Source: Fervidobacterium sp.
GTDB taxonomy: Bacteria; Thermotogota; Thermotogae; Thermotogales; Fervidobacteriaceae
Length of the DNA: 64,000 bases
Assembly (NCBI GenBank): GCA_026419195.1
Contig: JANZZV010000005.1
Span: 124,001-188,000, forward strand
Reading direction: 5' to 3'
The notes below the pieces were generated by a model. The model saw only the letters and a program-made list of their open reading frames with translations. It made no database searches and was not told the origin of the DNA. Below are positions 17,682 through 26,205 of the stretch, piece by piece. The position numbers were made by a program, and so were the translations under genes. Position 1 is the first letter of the stretch, and each line of letters starts with the position of its first letter.

Positions 17682-18383
17682 GTGCTAATTCGCAAAAGAT
17701 TTGTTTACCTTGATGCACCGTTAAGAATTGAAGCCAAAGTAGACCATTTGAAAACAAATGAGTCAACACAAGAAGATGAAAAACAAAAAGAATTAATGGA
17801 AATGGTTGCTCGAGCAAACAAAGAGGCTGAGCAAATTGTTTTTCAAGCCCAACAAAAAGCAAACGAAATAATACTACAAGCTCAGGAAGAGTACAACAAA
17901 ATAATACAACAAGCAAACGAACAAGCACAAAACATCTTGGAACAGACAAAACAAGAGCTTCAAATAAGCAAAAAACAATACCAGGACAGGATGATAAAAA
18001 TACTGCAGTCTTTCGAAAATATTTTTGACGAGCTATTGTCCAATTACGCAGAAAAATTGTCAAATATTAGCAGCACACTGATAGAAAAATTTCTTGAAAA
18101 GCAAATAGATCCAGAGGTTACAAAAAGGAAATTAGAAAAAGTATTAGCTCACGTTATTGGAGCAACAAAAGTGAGAATACACATCAACCCGGACGATCTA
18201 AATCTACTTGAAAAAGATCTAATCAATGAAATAAAATCAAAGGGATACGAAATAGTTCCAAACGATTCCGTTTCGTACGGTGTAATTGCAGAAACAGACT
18301 TGGGTACCATGGATACTACATTAAAATTTCAGTTCACATTACTCGATGAAATATTCGAAGAAGTATTTAAAACGGAAAAGTGA
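17682..18383 (+). CDS. fliH: Flagellar export ATPase regulator FliH
   Basis: 233 residues. A long Gln/Glu/Ala-rich coiled coil (about 30-115, with repeated QANEQAQ-like units) is followed by a C-terminal domain like FliH and the V/F-type ATPase E/delta subunits. It binds FliI and restrains and docks it at the flagellar export gate. The assignment rests on this architecture and on fliI directly downstream. GTG start chosen with AGGAG 9 bases before; a TTG at 17673 is in frame but poorly placed. Confidence 0.8.
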   Translation: MLIRKRFVYLDAPLRIEAKVDHLKTNESTQEDEKQKELMEMVARANKEAEQIVFQAQQKANEIILQAQEEYNKIIQQANEQAQNILEQTKQELQISKKQYQDRMIKILQSFENIFDELLSNYAEKLSNISSTLIEKFLEKQIDPEVTKRKLEKVLAHVIGATKVRIHINPDDLNLLEKDLINEIKSKGYEIVPNDSVSYGVIAETDLGTMDTTLKFQFTLLDEIFEEVFKTEK

Positions 18384-18392
18384 GGTGCTGAG

Positions 18393-19721
18393 ATTACGAG
18401 CAAGATAAGTGAGAGTATAAAAATTCTTGAAATTGTACAAAACAAAGTGAAGAAAATAAATCCATACGATTACATAGGTGAGGTTCAAAAAATAATAGGT
18501 CTAACAATAGAATCGCGAGGACCCGACGCTGCACTCGGTGAACTTTGCAAAATATTAGTCGGTAACAAAAAGGTGCTTGCTGAAGTAGTTGGTTTCAAAG
18601 AGGATTTTACAGTCTTAATGCCACTTGAAGATGTGACTGGCTTGAAAAAAGGTTGTGAAGTGATAAGAACAGGAAGGACTGTAAGTGTACCAGTTGGTGA
18701 AGAATTAAAAGGCAGAGTTATCGATGCACTTGGGAGACCTATCGACGGAAAAAGATTGATCTTGAAAGAATATAGACAAATCATAAACGAAGCACCTAAC
18801 CCACTTGTAAGAAAACGCATCCTTGAACCTCTGCCTGTTGGAGTTAGATCTATAGATGGATTCCTTACTCTCGGTAAAGGACAACGTATAGGAATCTTTG
18901 CTGGTAGTGGAGTGGGAAAGAGTACATTGCTTGGTATGATAGCTCGAAATACAACAGCTGATATAAATGTAATAGCTCTGATAGGCGAACGAGGAAGGGA
19001 AGTCAGAGAATTTTTGGAGAAAGACTTAGGTGAAGATGGAATAAAACGTTCAGTTGTTGTTGTATCAACGTCTGACCAACCAGCGTTACTACGAATTAAA
19101 GCATTACTAACCGCAACAACCATAGCTGAATTCTTTAGAGACAAAGGTTACACCGTTATGTTAATGGTCGATTCCCTAACAAGATGGGCAATGGCTCAAA
19201 GAGAAGTGGGACTTGCCATTGGTGAACCACCAACGACGAGGGGATATCCACCAAGTGTTTTTGCACAACTTCCAAAGATACTTGAAAGAGCTGGTAATTC
19301 CGATAAAGGAAGTATAACTGGTATATATACCGTGCTTGTAGAAGCTGATGACTTCAACGAACCGATTTCCGATACTGTACGCGGTATAGTTGATGGACAT
19401 ATAATATTATCTCGAAAACTTGCTGAAATGAACCATTTTCCTGCCGTCGATGTATTGATGAGCATAAGTAGGCTTATGCCAGATATCGCAAAGCCTGAAC
19501 ATTTACAAGCTTCCCGAATTTTAAGAGACATCATGGCTACATATTATGATGCAAAAGATTTAATAGATGTTGGAGCGTATAAAAAAGGAACAAACCCAAA
19601 AATAGATAAATCTATAGAATTAATTGACGAAATAAATAAATTCCTTAGACAGGGTGTAAAAGAAAAAATGAATTTTCAAGACATTGTAGATTATCTTTTG
19701 TCCATAGCTAAAAAGACATGA
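18393..19721 (+). CDS. fliI: Flagellar type III export ATPase FliI, probable ATT start
   Basis: About 442 residues. Walker A GSGVGKST, the GERGREVREF element and Walker B-like LMVDSLTRW mark the F1-beta-like export ATPase that energises flagellar protein export. The first ordinary start is GTG at 18447, but it has no ribosome site. In frame upstream, an ATT at 18393 has GAGGTG 5 bases before it, within 10 bases of the fliH stop, and restores an N-terminal helix and a normal FliI length. I therefore propose the rare ATT start. No terminator is visible after the gene. Confidence 0.92.
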   Translation: MTSKISESIKILEIVQNKVKKINPYDYIGEVQKIIGLTIESRGPDAALGELCKILVGNKKVLAEVVGFKEDFTVLMPLEDVTGLKKGCEVIRTGRTVSVPVGEELKGRVIDALGRPIDGKRLILKEYRQIINEAPNPLVRKRILEPLPVGVRSIDGFLTLGKGQRIGIFAGSGVGKSTLLGMIARNTTADINVIALIGERGREVREFLEKDLGEDGIKRSVVVVSTSDQPALLRIKALLTATTIAEFFRDKGYTVMLMVDSLTRWAMAQREVGLAIGEPPTTRGYPPSVFAQLPKILERAGNSDKGSITGIYTVLVEADDFNEPISDTVRGIVDGHIILSRKLAEMNHFPAVDVLMSISRLMPDIAKPEHLQASRILRDIMATYYDAKDLIDVGAYKKGTNPKIDKSIELIDEINKFLRQGVKEKMNFQDIVDYLLSIAKKT

Positions 19722-19923
19722 AAAACTAAAAGTTTCCCCTACTTAAACTCGCCCTTCCATTCGCAACTTTCCTCTTAGATAGCTTATAAATTACCACGAA
19801 AAATCAGGAAAAACAAAGAACAACAAAGATAGGAGAAAAAAAATACCAGAATAGAGAAAGTTCCGTTATTAGTCACGGTAGAATAGATTTCTAAAAATTG
19901 CCACAATAGTGATATATTAGCAA

Positions 19924-19950
19924 TGTAATCGATTACTGTAATCGATTACA
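19924..19950 (+). promoter_or_regulatory. Tandem LacI-family operators
   Basis: Two adjacent copies of TGTAATCGATTAC (19924-19936 and 19937-19949). Each contains the palindrome GTAATCGATTAC, and the second extends to a perfect 14-bp palindrome. The size and central CG fit LacI/GalR-family operators. They lie just after a weak -10 (TATATT, 19913-19918) and before the LacI-family gene, so autorepression of the whole sugar operon is likely. Confidence 0.8.
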
Positions 19951-19988
19951 TTAATAAACAACAAAGGTAAAAGAAGGTGAAAATCAGT

Positions 19989-20984
19989 ATGACAATAAAA
20001 GAAATTGCAAGTTTATGTGGGGTTTCCGTAGCGACAATATCACGAGTTTTCAACGAACCACAGAAGGTGAATCCGCAAACAAGACAAAAGGTCTTAGAGA
20101 TAGCGCAAAAATATGGGTATACACCACATGCAGTTGCCAAATCTCTGAGAACAAAAAGAACGGGTGTTTTTGCACTTACTGTAATGAGTGGAGTTGAGAG
20201 AGTTTTTGAAGATTCCTACGTGGCCAAATTTTTGAAAGGAGCTGTTAATTATTTTTCAAAACACAAGCTTAAGTTGATTGTTGATGTTTTTACTGATGGT
20301 GATGTTATTGATTACTATAAAAACTTTGTTCTTTCAAAACTCGTCGATGGTTTTATACTCATGGATTTAAAAGATGACGATCCAAGAGTTGAGCTATTAA
20401 ATAGCATGAAAATCCCGTTTGTATGCGTTGGAAGAAACAACAAGAACAATTTTGTGTTTGTAGATTCTGATAATTTTTCGGGTGGGTACCAAGCTGGGGA
20501 ACATCTTAAAGAAATTGGATGCAAAAGCCTTCTTTTTGTTGGTGGTGATCCTTCTTTGCCTTTTGAACGTGAACGCTACGCTGGTTTTGAAACTGGACTG
20601 AAAGGAATGGATGAAGAAATAGTTATATTTAAAGAATATGCTTATTATGACGATGAATTGGTTAAGAGAATTGTAAGAAAGTATATTGAAAAGATAGATG
20701 GGATTTTTTGTACTTCCGATGTGATGGCTTACGCTTCTTTGAGAGCATGTGAAGAAGATGGAATAAGCATACCTATAGTTGGTTTCGACAATATTCTTTT
20801 GTCGGAAATAGCAGGTCTAACAACAGTGGACCAGAACATAGAGCTAATTGGCGAGAAGGTAGCACATAAGTTGCACATGCTTTCTTTAAATAAAAGAGTG
20901 AGTTCTGAAGTGGTAAAAACTAAATTGATTCTTAGGGGAACAAAAAAGTTCCTTACTTCAAAAGAGGGAGGTCGAAGGGTATGA
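19989..20984 (+). CDS. LacI-family transcriptional repressor of the glucobiose operon
   Basis: 331 residues: an N-terminal helix-turn-helix and hinge (MTIKEIASLCGVSVATISRV, then a helix ending near residue 55) and a periplasmic-binding-protein-like ligand domain. ATG chosen with AAGGTGA 8 bases upstream; a GTG at 19977 would absorb that site. Its stop overlaps the next start as ATGA, so it is cotranslated with the sugar-binding protein gene and presumably controls it. The inducer is probably the imported sugar or a product of its breakdown. Confidence 0.92.
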   Translation: MTIKEIASLCGVSVATISRVFNEPQKVNPQTRQKVLEIAQKYGYTPHAVAKSLRTKRTGVFALTVMSGVERVFEDSYVAKFLKGAVNYFSKHKLKLIVDVFTDGDVIDYYKNFVLSKLVDGFILMDLKDDDPRVELLNSMKIPFVCVGRNNKNNFVFVDSDNFSGGYQAGEHLKEIGCKSLLFVGGDPSLPFERERYAGFETGLKGMDEEIVIFKEYAYYDDELVKRIVRKYIEKIDGIFCTSDVMAYASLRACEEDGISIPIVGFDNILLSEIAGLTTVDQNIELIGEKVAHKLHMLSLNKRVSSEVVKTKLILRGTKKFLTSKEGGRRV

Positions 20985-22201
20985 AAAGGTTAGTAACGGT
21001 ACTTTTGGCAGTTTTACTCTCAGTTGGTTTGATGGCGGCAACAAAGGTAACTATCTCTGGTTGGCCCGGAAACCCTGTTGAAGAAGCTACTATCAAAAAA
21101 GCAGTCGAAACTTTCAACTCTACGATCGGCAAGCAAAAAGGCATCGAAGTAGTTTGGGAACCTATCGCTGGCGATTACAAACAAGTTCTTATGACAAGAC
21201 TTTCGGGTGGTACAGGTCCAGATATTTTCTACGTTGATGTTTACGTTTTCGAAGAACTTGCAAGAGCGAATGTATTGCTTCCACTTGATACATACGTAAA
21301 AAGGGATAACTTTGATTTGAACGATTTCTACACATCACTTATTGATGCATTCAAATACCAAAACAGACTTTATGGTATAGCAAAAGACTTCTCAACACTT
21401 GCACTTTGGTTCAACAAAGAAATATTCGATAAATACAAAGTACCATACCTTACAAACGATGAAACTTGGGATACATTCCTTAACAAACTCCTCCAGCTTA
21501 AGAAAGCTGGTTATGATACTCCACTTGGGCTTGCTCCCGACTTTAACAGACTTATACCATTCATCATCAGCTTCGGTGGAAGACTTGTTAAACCTGATCT
21601 TTCCACTGCCCTTGGTGAACCAAACTCAAAAAAGGCGATCCAATTTTACATTGATCTTGTTGTAAAGCACAAAGTTGCAAAAGAACCATCAGCACTTGGT
21701 TCTGGTTGGCTTGGCGAAGCTATAGCTACAGAAAAGTGCGCTGTTGTTATGGAAGGTCCATGGACAGTTGGTTTCATGAAAGGATCGTTCCCAGATACAT
21801 TTAAGAAAATGGGTATAGTTGAGATGCCAAAAGGAATAAAGAAAGCAACAATGATTTACACAGTTGCATGGTCAATTAACAGGGCAACTCCAAACAAAGA
21901 TGCCGCTTGGGAAGTTCTCAAGTTCTTGGTAACAGAAGGTCAAAAGATATTTGTTGAAGGCGCTGGAGTGCTTGCGTCAAGAAAATCAATAGCAGCGCAA
22001 GATAAAGATCCTATTAAACAAGTATTCTACAAAGGTGCCGAATACGGTGTACCTTGGAAGGTTTCAACACCAACAGGATTATTCGCAACCGCAAACGATC
22101 AAATTAACTCTTTACTCAAAGACTTGTTCTACAATAAACTAACAGTTGATGAAGCAGTAAGATTAATCGAAACAAACTACAACAAATGGATAGGAAAGTA
22201 A
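20981..22201 (+). CDS. Sugar ABC transporter substrate-binding protein (family 1, MalE-like)
   Basis: 406 residues with a Sec signal peptide (MKRLVTVLLAVLLSVGLMAA) and no lipobox cysteine, so it is soluble in the periplasm. The bilobed family-1 features are present: GTGPDIFYVD, YGIAKDFSTLALWFNKEIFDKY, and a C-terminal AWEVLKFL. It should capture an alpha-glucoside for the two permeases downstream; substrate inferred from the GH65 phosphorylase. Start overlaps the repressor stop by 4 bases. A stable hairpin follows the gene, a common device for higher expression of the binding protein than of the permeases. Confidence 0.93.
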   Translation: MKRLVTVLLAVLLSVGLMAATKVTISGWPGNPVEEATIKKAVETFNSTIGKQKGIEVVWEPIAGDYKQVLMTRLSGGTGPDIFYVDVYVFEELARANVLLPLDTYVKRDNFDLNDFYTSLIDAFKYQNRLYGIAKDFSTLALWFNKEIFDKYKVPYLTNDETWDTFLNKLLQLKKAGYDTPLGLAPDFNRLIPFIISFGGRLVKPDLSTALGEPNSKKAIQFYIDLVVKHKVAKEPSALGSGWLGEAIATEKCAVVMEGPWTVGFMKGSFPDTFKKMGIVEMPKGIKKATMIYTVAWSINRATPNKDAAWEVLKFLVTEGQKIFVEGAGVLASRKSIAAQDKDPIKQVFYKGAEYGVPWKVSTPTGLFATANDQINSLLKDLFYNKLTVDEAVRLIETNYNKWIGK

Positions 22202-22226
22202 GTATCTAAGTTAATTCTAATTATGG

Positions 22227-22252
22227 TGAGGGAGGCTCTCGCCTCCCCTTTA
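22227..22252 (+). terminator. Intercistronic hairpin (attenuator or mRNA stabiliser) after the binding-protein gene
   Basis: A 7-bp GC-rich stem GGGAGGC/GCCTCCC with a TCTC loop and a short T-stretch. The T-run is weak, so partial termination or protection of the upstream mRNA is more likely than full termination, since the permease gene follows without a visible promoter. Confidence 0.65.
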
Positions 22253-22277
22253 TTAAAACCTGTTGGAGGTTGTGCTT

Positions 22278-23447
22278 ATGAAGTATAAAACTAAGGAAGC
22301 AATTGTCGGATATATATTTGCGACACCGATCATTTTAACAGTGCTTATATTCACAATATACCCTATAATTGCAGCGTTTTATTACAGCCTCACAGACTAT
22401 CAGCCACTTGAGGCAAGGAAATTTACATATTATTTTAATCCATACGATACTTTGGAGATTCATACAGGAATTCTCAGAGAAGAAGCGAAAAACTACAAAG
22501 TTGATGAAATAATCAAATTTTTCGACCCTGTAAGCTTCGTAGAAATTGATGTTGGCGTTAAGCTAAGTGAAGAGGAAAAAAAGATAATAAAAGAAAACTT
22601 TGACTCACTTAATTTGATAAATGATTACAAAGCTCAAAAATTGCCGAAGGAGATAAAAATTTCTGAATTTTTAAAGAAATATGTAAGAAACGACGGTAAA
22701 AGATTCACAAGGTATATTCCAAAATTCGTTGGTCTCGAAAATTTTAGACAGATGTTCAAAGACATGTATTTTTACACATCTTTCTGGAATGCCATACTTT
22801 ATTCTCTAATAGTTGTCCCAGTCCAAACATTATTGGCAATAATCCTTGCAGTCGCTGCTAATTCAAAGATAAAGGGAGTAAATCTATTTAAGTCTATCTT
22901 CTTTTTGCCTGCTATAACCTCTTCGGCGGCGTTATCTATGATTTTTTGGCTTATATACTCTAAACCTGGCATATTGAATAAAATATTACTCAGTCTCTTT
23001 GGATGGGCTGGGTTTCAACCAATAGATTACTTAAACGAGCCAAACATTGCACTTTTTGCAATTATGGCAATGAACATCTGGTCCACAGCTGGATATTTTA
23101 TGGTTACATTTTTGGCGGGTTTACAAGATATTCCATCAAGCATATACGAAGCGGCAAAGATAGATGGAGCAAATGGTTGGCAAACGTTCTGGAAAATCAC
23201 AATCCCTTTGTTAAGACCACAAATTGTGTTTGTCTCAATTATGGGAACAATAGGTTGTATGCAAGTGTTTGACCAAATATATTTCTTGATAAGAAGCCTG
23301 AGAAATATAACAATATCTTTTTACATCTATAAAAATGCATTTGAATATGGAAAGATGGGATATGCAAGCGCACTTGCAGTTGTACTTTTTGCAGTTATTT
23401 TGCTGTTGTCACTTGTTCAAAGAAAAGTAATCAAAGAAGAATATTGA
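22278..23447 (+). CDS. Sugar ABC transporter permease (MalF-like)
   Basis: 389 residues. One N-terminal helix is followed by a soluble insert of about 110-130 residues, then a five- to six-helix MalF-type core with the EAA loop IYEAAKIDGANGWQTFWKITIP that contacts the ATPase. The insert sits where E. coli MalF has its periplasmic P2 loop, which embraces the binding protein. ATG chosen with GGAGGT 7 bases upstream rather than the TTG at 22263. The last bases overlap the ribosome site of the next gene. Confidence 0.93.
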   Translation: MKYKTKEAIVGYIFATPIILTVLIFTIYPIIAAFYYSLTDYQPLEARKFTYYFNPYDTLEIHTGILREEAKNYKVDEIIKFFDPVSFVEIDVGVKLSEEEKKIIKENFDSLNLINDYKAQKLPKEIKISEFLKKYVRNDGKRFTRYIPKFVGLENFRQMFKDMYFYTSFWNAILYSLIVVPVQTLLAIILAVAANSKIKGVNLFKSIFFLPAITSSAALSMIFWLIYSKPGILNKILLSLFGWAGFQPIDYLNEPNIALFAIMAMNIWSTAGYFMVTFLAGLQDIPSSIYEAAKIDGANGWQTFWKITIPLLRPQIVFVSIMGTIGCMQVFDQIYFLIRSLRNITISFYIYKNAFEYGKMGYASALAVVLFAVILLLSLVQRKVIKEEY

Positions 23448-23461
23448 GGGAGGCTTGCTGT

Positions 23462-24592
23462 GTGAGAGTAAAGGTTAATATCTTTCTTTTTGTTCTCTTC
23501 GTTCTGTTCTTTTGGAATATAACATTTGCTCAGGAAATTGTGGTCGGAGTCACACAACCATTGAGTGGAAAATTTGCTGAGTATGGACAATATATACTTA
23601 GAGGTATCTCGATGGCTTATGAAGAGGTTAAATCTGTTCTTGGCAAGCCAATAAAACTTATGATTCTCGATAATTACAGCGACAAAACACAGGCGGAAAA
23701 GATTGTTGAGCGTTTGGTAAAGGAGTATAAAGCTATTGTAATTATTGGAAGTTACGATAGTTCACTGAATATCCCCTCCACAGATATGGCAAACAAAATG
23801 AAAATACCTTATGTAATACCAACGGACACAAGTCCTATGGCAACATTTAACAAGCCTTTTGTTTTTAGAATATGTTTCAACAACAACACGCAGGCTAAAG
23901 CTATGGCGCAGTACGCAATTAAAAGTCTCGGTGCCAAAACAGCGGCAATACTTTACGATTCAGGAAATGATTATTCTGTAGGACTCGCCTATGCGTTTAG
24001 AGAAGCGTTTGTGAAGGAGACTAAAAACGATAAATCAGTCGTTGCCGTAGAGTCATACAAAAGCGGTGAAAGAGATTTTAAGAATAAGCTTAACATCATA
24101 GCCAGCGCTAAACCAGATGTACTTTTTGCTCCAACGCCAACTGGTTATGAGGGTGCTCTGATTATAAATCAGGCACGAAGTCTTGGTATGAAACAAAATA
24201 TATTGGGCAGTGATACCTGGGATGCGCCGTTGTTTTATCTGGAGTTGGACAGTTCTGCTGAAAACGTTTATTTCTCAAGTATGTTTGATACCAAAGCTAA
24301 ACTTTCTGATAAGACACCTTCATTTGTTGAAAAGTACAAAAGCCGATATGGTGGAGAACCATCTTACCTTGTTGCTTACGGCTATGATGCTTATATGGTG
24401 GTAGTTGATTCAATAAAAAGAGCAAATTCTTTGAATCCGGAAGAGATAAGGCGCGCTTTGATTACAACAAATTATACAGGTGTGACAGGTAACATAAGGT
24501 TTGATCAGAACAGAGAAGCCCTTACTGATGTAATAATAAAAAGTATTAAAAAAGGGAAGGCTGAAGTGGTAAGCATCTTCAAAGTTCAGTAA
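23462..24592 (+). CDS. LivJ-like periplasmic binding protein inside a sugar transporter operon
   Basis: 376 residues with a signal peptide (cleavage after FA, before QEIVVGV). The fold is the type I periplasmic-binding (LivJ/Peripla_BP_6) class: opening VGVTQPLSGKFAEYGQ, IIGSYDSS, IPYVIPTDTSP and a C-terminal VTGNIRFD segment. Such proteins usually serve branched-chain amino-acid importers (LivHMGF), but no Liv permease or ATPase is nearby. It lies between the two sugar permeases with short gaps, so it may be an extra receptor for the same operon or a sensor. GTG start chosen with GAGGGAGG 8 bases upstream. Confidence 0.9.
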   Translation: MRVKVNIFLFVLFVLFFWNITFAQEIVVGVTQPLSGKFAEYGQYILRGISMAYEEVKSVLGKPIKLMILDNYSDKTQAEKIVERLVKEYKAIVIIGSYDSSLNIPSTDMANKMKIPYVIPTDTSPMATFNKPFVFRICFNNNTQAKAMAQYAIKSLGAKTAAILYDSGNDYSVGLAYAFREAFVKETKNDKSVVAVESYKSGERDFKNKLNIIASAKPDVLFAPTPTGYEGALIINQARSLGMKQNILGSDTWDAPLFYLELDSSAENVYFSSMFDTKAKLSDKTPSFVEKYKSRYGGEPSYLVAYGYDAYMVVVDSIKRANSLNPEEIRRALITTNYTGVTGNIRFDQNREALTDVIIKSIKKGKAEVVSIFKVQ

Positions 24593-24615
24593 ACATTCCG
24601 TAGGTGGTGATTTCA

Positions 24616-25512
24616 ATGGATAACAAACCCGAAAAAAACAATTGGTCTATCGTTGTTTCTTACTTAATATTAATTGCATACGCAATTGCTACCTTGTTTC
24701 CGTTTACATGGGCAATTCTCGTCTCTTTGACACCAATTACGTACGTTGACAGCCAAGGTAATGAAAAGGGGGTTAATATATTCGATTGGCCACCAAGGAT
24801 AAGACTTTTCCCAAAACCATCAGCTTTTGGTTCTCCTTTGACATTCGCCAATTATAAACTCATATTCGAGGTAGTTCCTCTTTACAGAAGATGGCTTTGG
24901 AACACGATAGTCTATGCAGGACTGTTGACAATAGGAAATATATTACTTAATTCACTTGGTGGATATGCATTTGCAAGGTTGAATTTTCCATTTAAAAATG
25001 TCTGGTTCACACTGTTTCTTGCAACAATGATGGTACCAGGACAGGTAACTCTAATTCCTCAATACAACTTACTGGTTAGATATGGACTAATAAACACTTA
25101 TACAGGTCTTTTCTTACCAAAGTTAACGAACGTTTTTGGTTTGTTTTTGATGAGACAGTTCTTTCTAAACTTTCCAAAAGAGCTCGAAGAAGCGGCACGT
25201 ATTGATGGTTCAGGAATCCTCAGAACTTATTTCAAGATAGTCTTACCAAATGCACTTCCGGCTGTAAGTGCACTTGCTATATACACTTTCCTTGGAGCAT
25301 GGAATGACTTCCAATGGCCATTAATAATAATGAGCAGAAAAGAAATGTACACTTTAACACTTGGTTTGAACTTCTTCAAAACTTCCTACTATACTTATTG
25401 GCAATATATGATGGCAGCTTCCATTTTCATGACGATACCCATGATAATAATATTCCTATCTTTCCAAAAGTATTTCATAGAAACTGGAAAAGCTGTTGCA
25501 GTAAAAGGTTAA
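24616..25512 (+). CDS. Sugar ABC transporter permease (MalG-like)
   Basis: 298 residues, six membrane helices. The EAA-loop ELEEAARIDGSGILRTYFKI for ATPase docking and the family's NSLGGYAFARL and MMVPGQVTLIP segments are present. It pairs with the MalF-like subunit, with the LivJ-like gene between them. ATG chosen with AGGTGGTGA upstream; a GTG at 24604 is in frame. No ATP-binding subunit is encoded in this operon, so a shared MsmK/UgpC-type ATPase from elsewhere is implied. Confidence 0.93.
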   Translation: MDNKPEKNNWSIVVSYLILIAYAIATLFPFTWAILVSLTPITYVDSQGNEKGVNIFDWPPRIRLFPKPSAFGSPLTFANYKLIFEVVPLYRRWLWNTIVYAGLLTIGNILLNSLGGYAFARLNFPFKNVWFTLFLATMMVPGQVTLIPQYNLLVRYGLINTYTGLFLPKLTNVFGLFLMRQFFLNFPKELEEAARIDGSGILRTYFKIVLPNALPAVSALAIYTFLGAWNDFQWPLIIMSRKEMYTLTLGLNFFKTSYYTYWQYMMAASIFMTIPMIIIFLSFQKYFIETGKAVAVKG

Positions 25513-25528
25513 GAGGGAGGTCAGTCAG

Positions 25529-26179
25529 ATGGGAAGAGTTAAAGCATGCATTTTTGACCTTGACGGAGTAATTGTAGATACTGCGAAATACCACTATCTT
25601 GCGTGGAAAAGGCTTGCACAAGAACTTGGTTTCGAATTTACCGAAAAGGATAATGAAAGATTGAAAGGCGTTAGCCGTATGGAATCACTTGAAATACTCT
25701 TGTCTGTTGGAGGAATAAAGATAGATGATCAAAAGAAGAAGGAAGAACTTGCAGAAAAGAAAAATAATTGGTATGTCGAGTACATAAGTAATATGACAGA
25801 AGAAGAGATATTACCGGGTGTGAAAGATTTTCTCGAGTTACTTAAAAGAAATGGAATAAAAATAGCGATCGGTTCGGCAAGTAAGAATACGATGACTATT
25901 CTAAATCGTATAAATTTATCGACGTTTTTCGATGTCATTGTTGATGGTACAAAGATAACAAAGGCAAAACCTGATCCTGAAGTATTCTTGAAGGCAGCTC
26001 AAGAATTGAACATTCAACCCAGCGATTGTTGTGTTTTCGAAGACGCCGTCGCTGGTATTGAAGCAGCAAAACGAGCGGGTATGAAAGTTATCGGTGTAGG
26101 AAACCCTGAGATATTAAGAGGAGCCGACAAAGTAGTTACTTCGCTTCAATCGTGTGGCATTGAACTGATAGAATTCTAA
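25529..26179 (+). CDS. pgmB: Beta-phosphoglucomutase
   Basis: 216 residues, HAD superfamily with a small helical cap. The nucleophile and acid/base aspartates D10 and D12 lie in FDLDGVIVD; the cap has GVSRMESLEILL, typical of beta-PGM; then GSASKN and FEDAVAGIEAA complete the HAD motifs. It converts beta-glucose 1-phosphate to glucose 6-phosphate. This fits the next gene, since inverting GH65 phosphorylases release beta-glucose 1-phosphate. GAGGGAGG precedes the ATG. Confidence 0.95.
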   Translation: MGRVKACIFDLDGVIVDTAKYHYLAWKRLAQELGFEFTEKDNERLKGVSRMESLEILLSVGGIKIDDQKKKEELAEKKNNWYVEYISNMTEEEILPGVKDFLELLKRNGIKIAIGSASKNTMTILNRINLSTFFDVIVDGTKITKAKPDPEVFLKAAQELNIQPSDCCVFEDAVAGIEAAKRAGMKVIGVGNPEILRGADKVVTSLQSCGIELIEF

Positions 26180-26205
26180 ATTTCCAAGATTGGAGGGAAG
26201 ATAAA

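Noticed and set aside
18485-19144. Long minus-strand frame (219 codons) opposite fliI
   Set aside because: It is Ser/Pro/Thr-rich antisense of the conserved ATPase and has no plausible start site or homology.
22380-22740. Frameshift or foreign insertion in the MalF-like gene
   Set aside because: The frame is open throughout, codon use matches the rest, and the position equals the P2 loop of MalF, so it is a domain and not damage.
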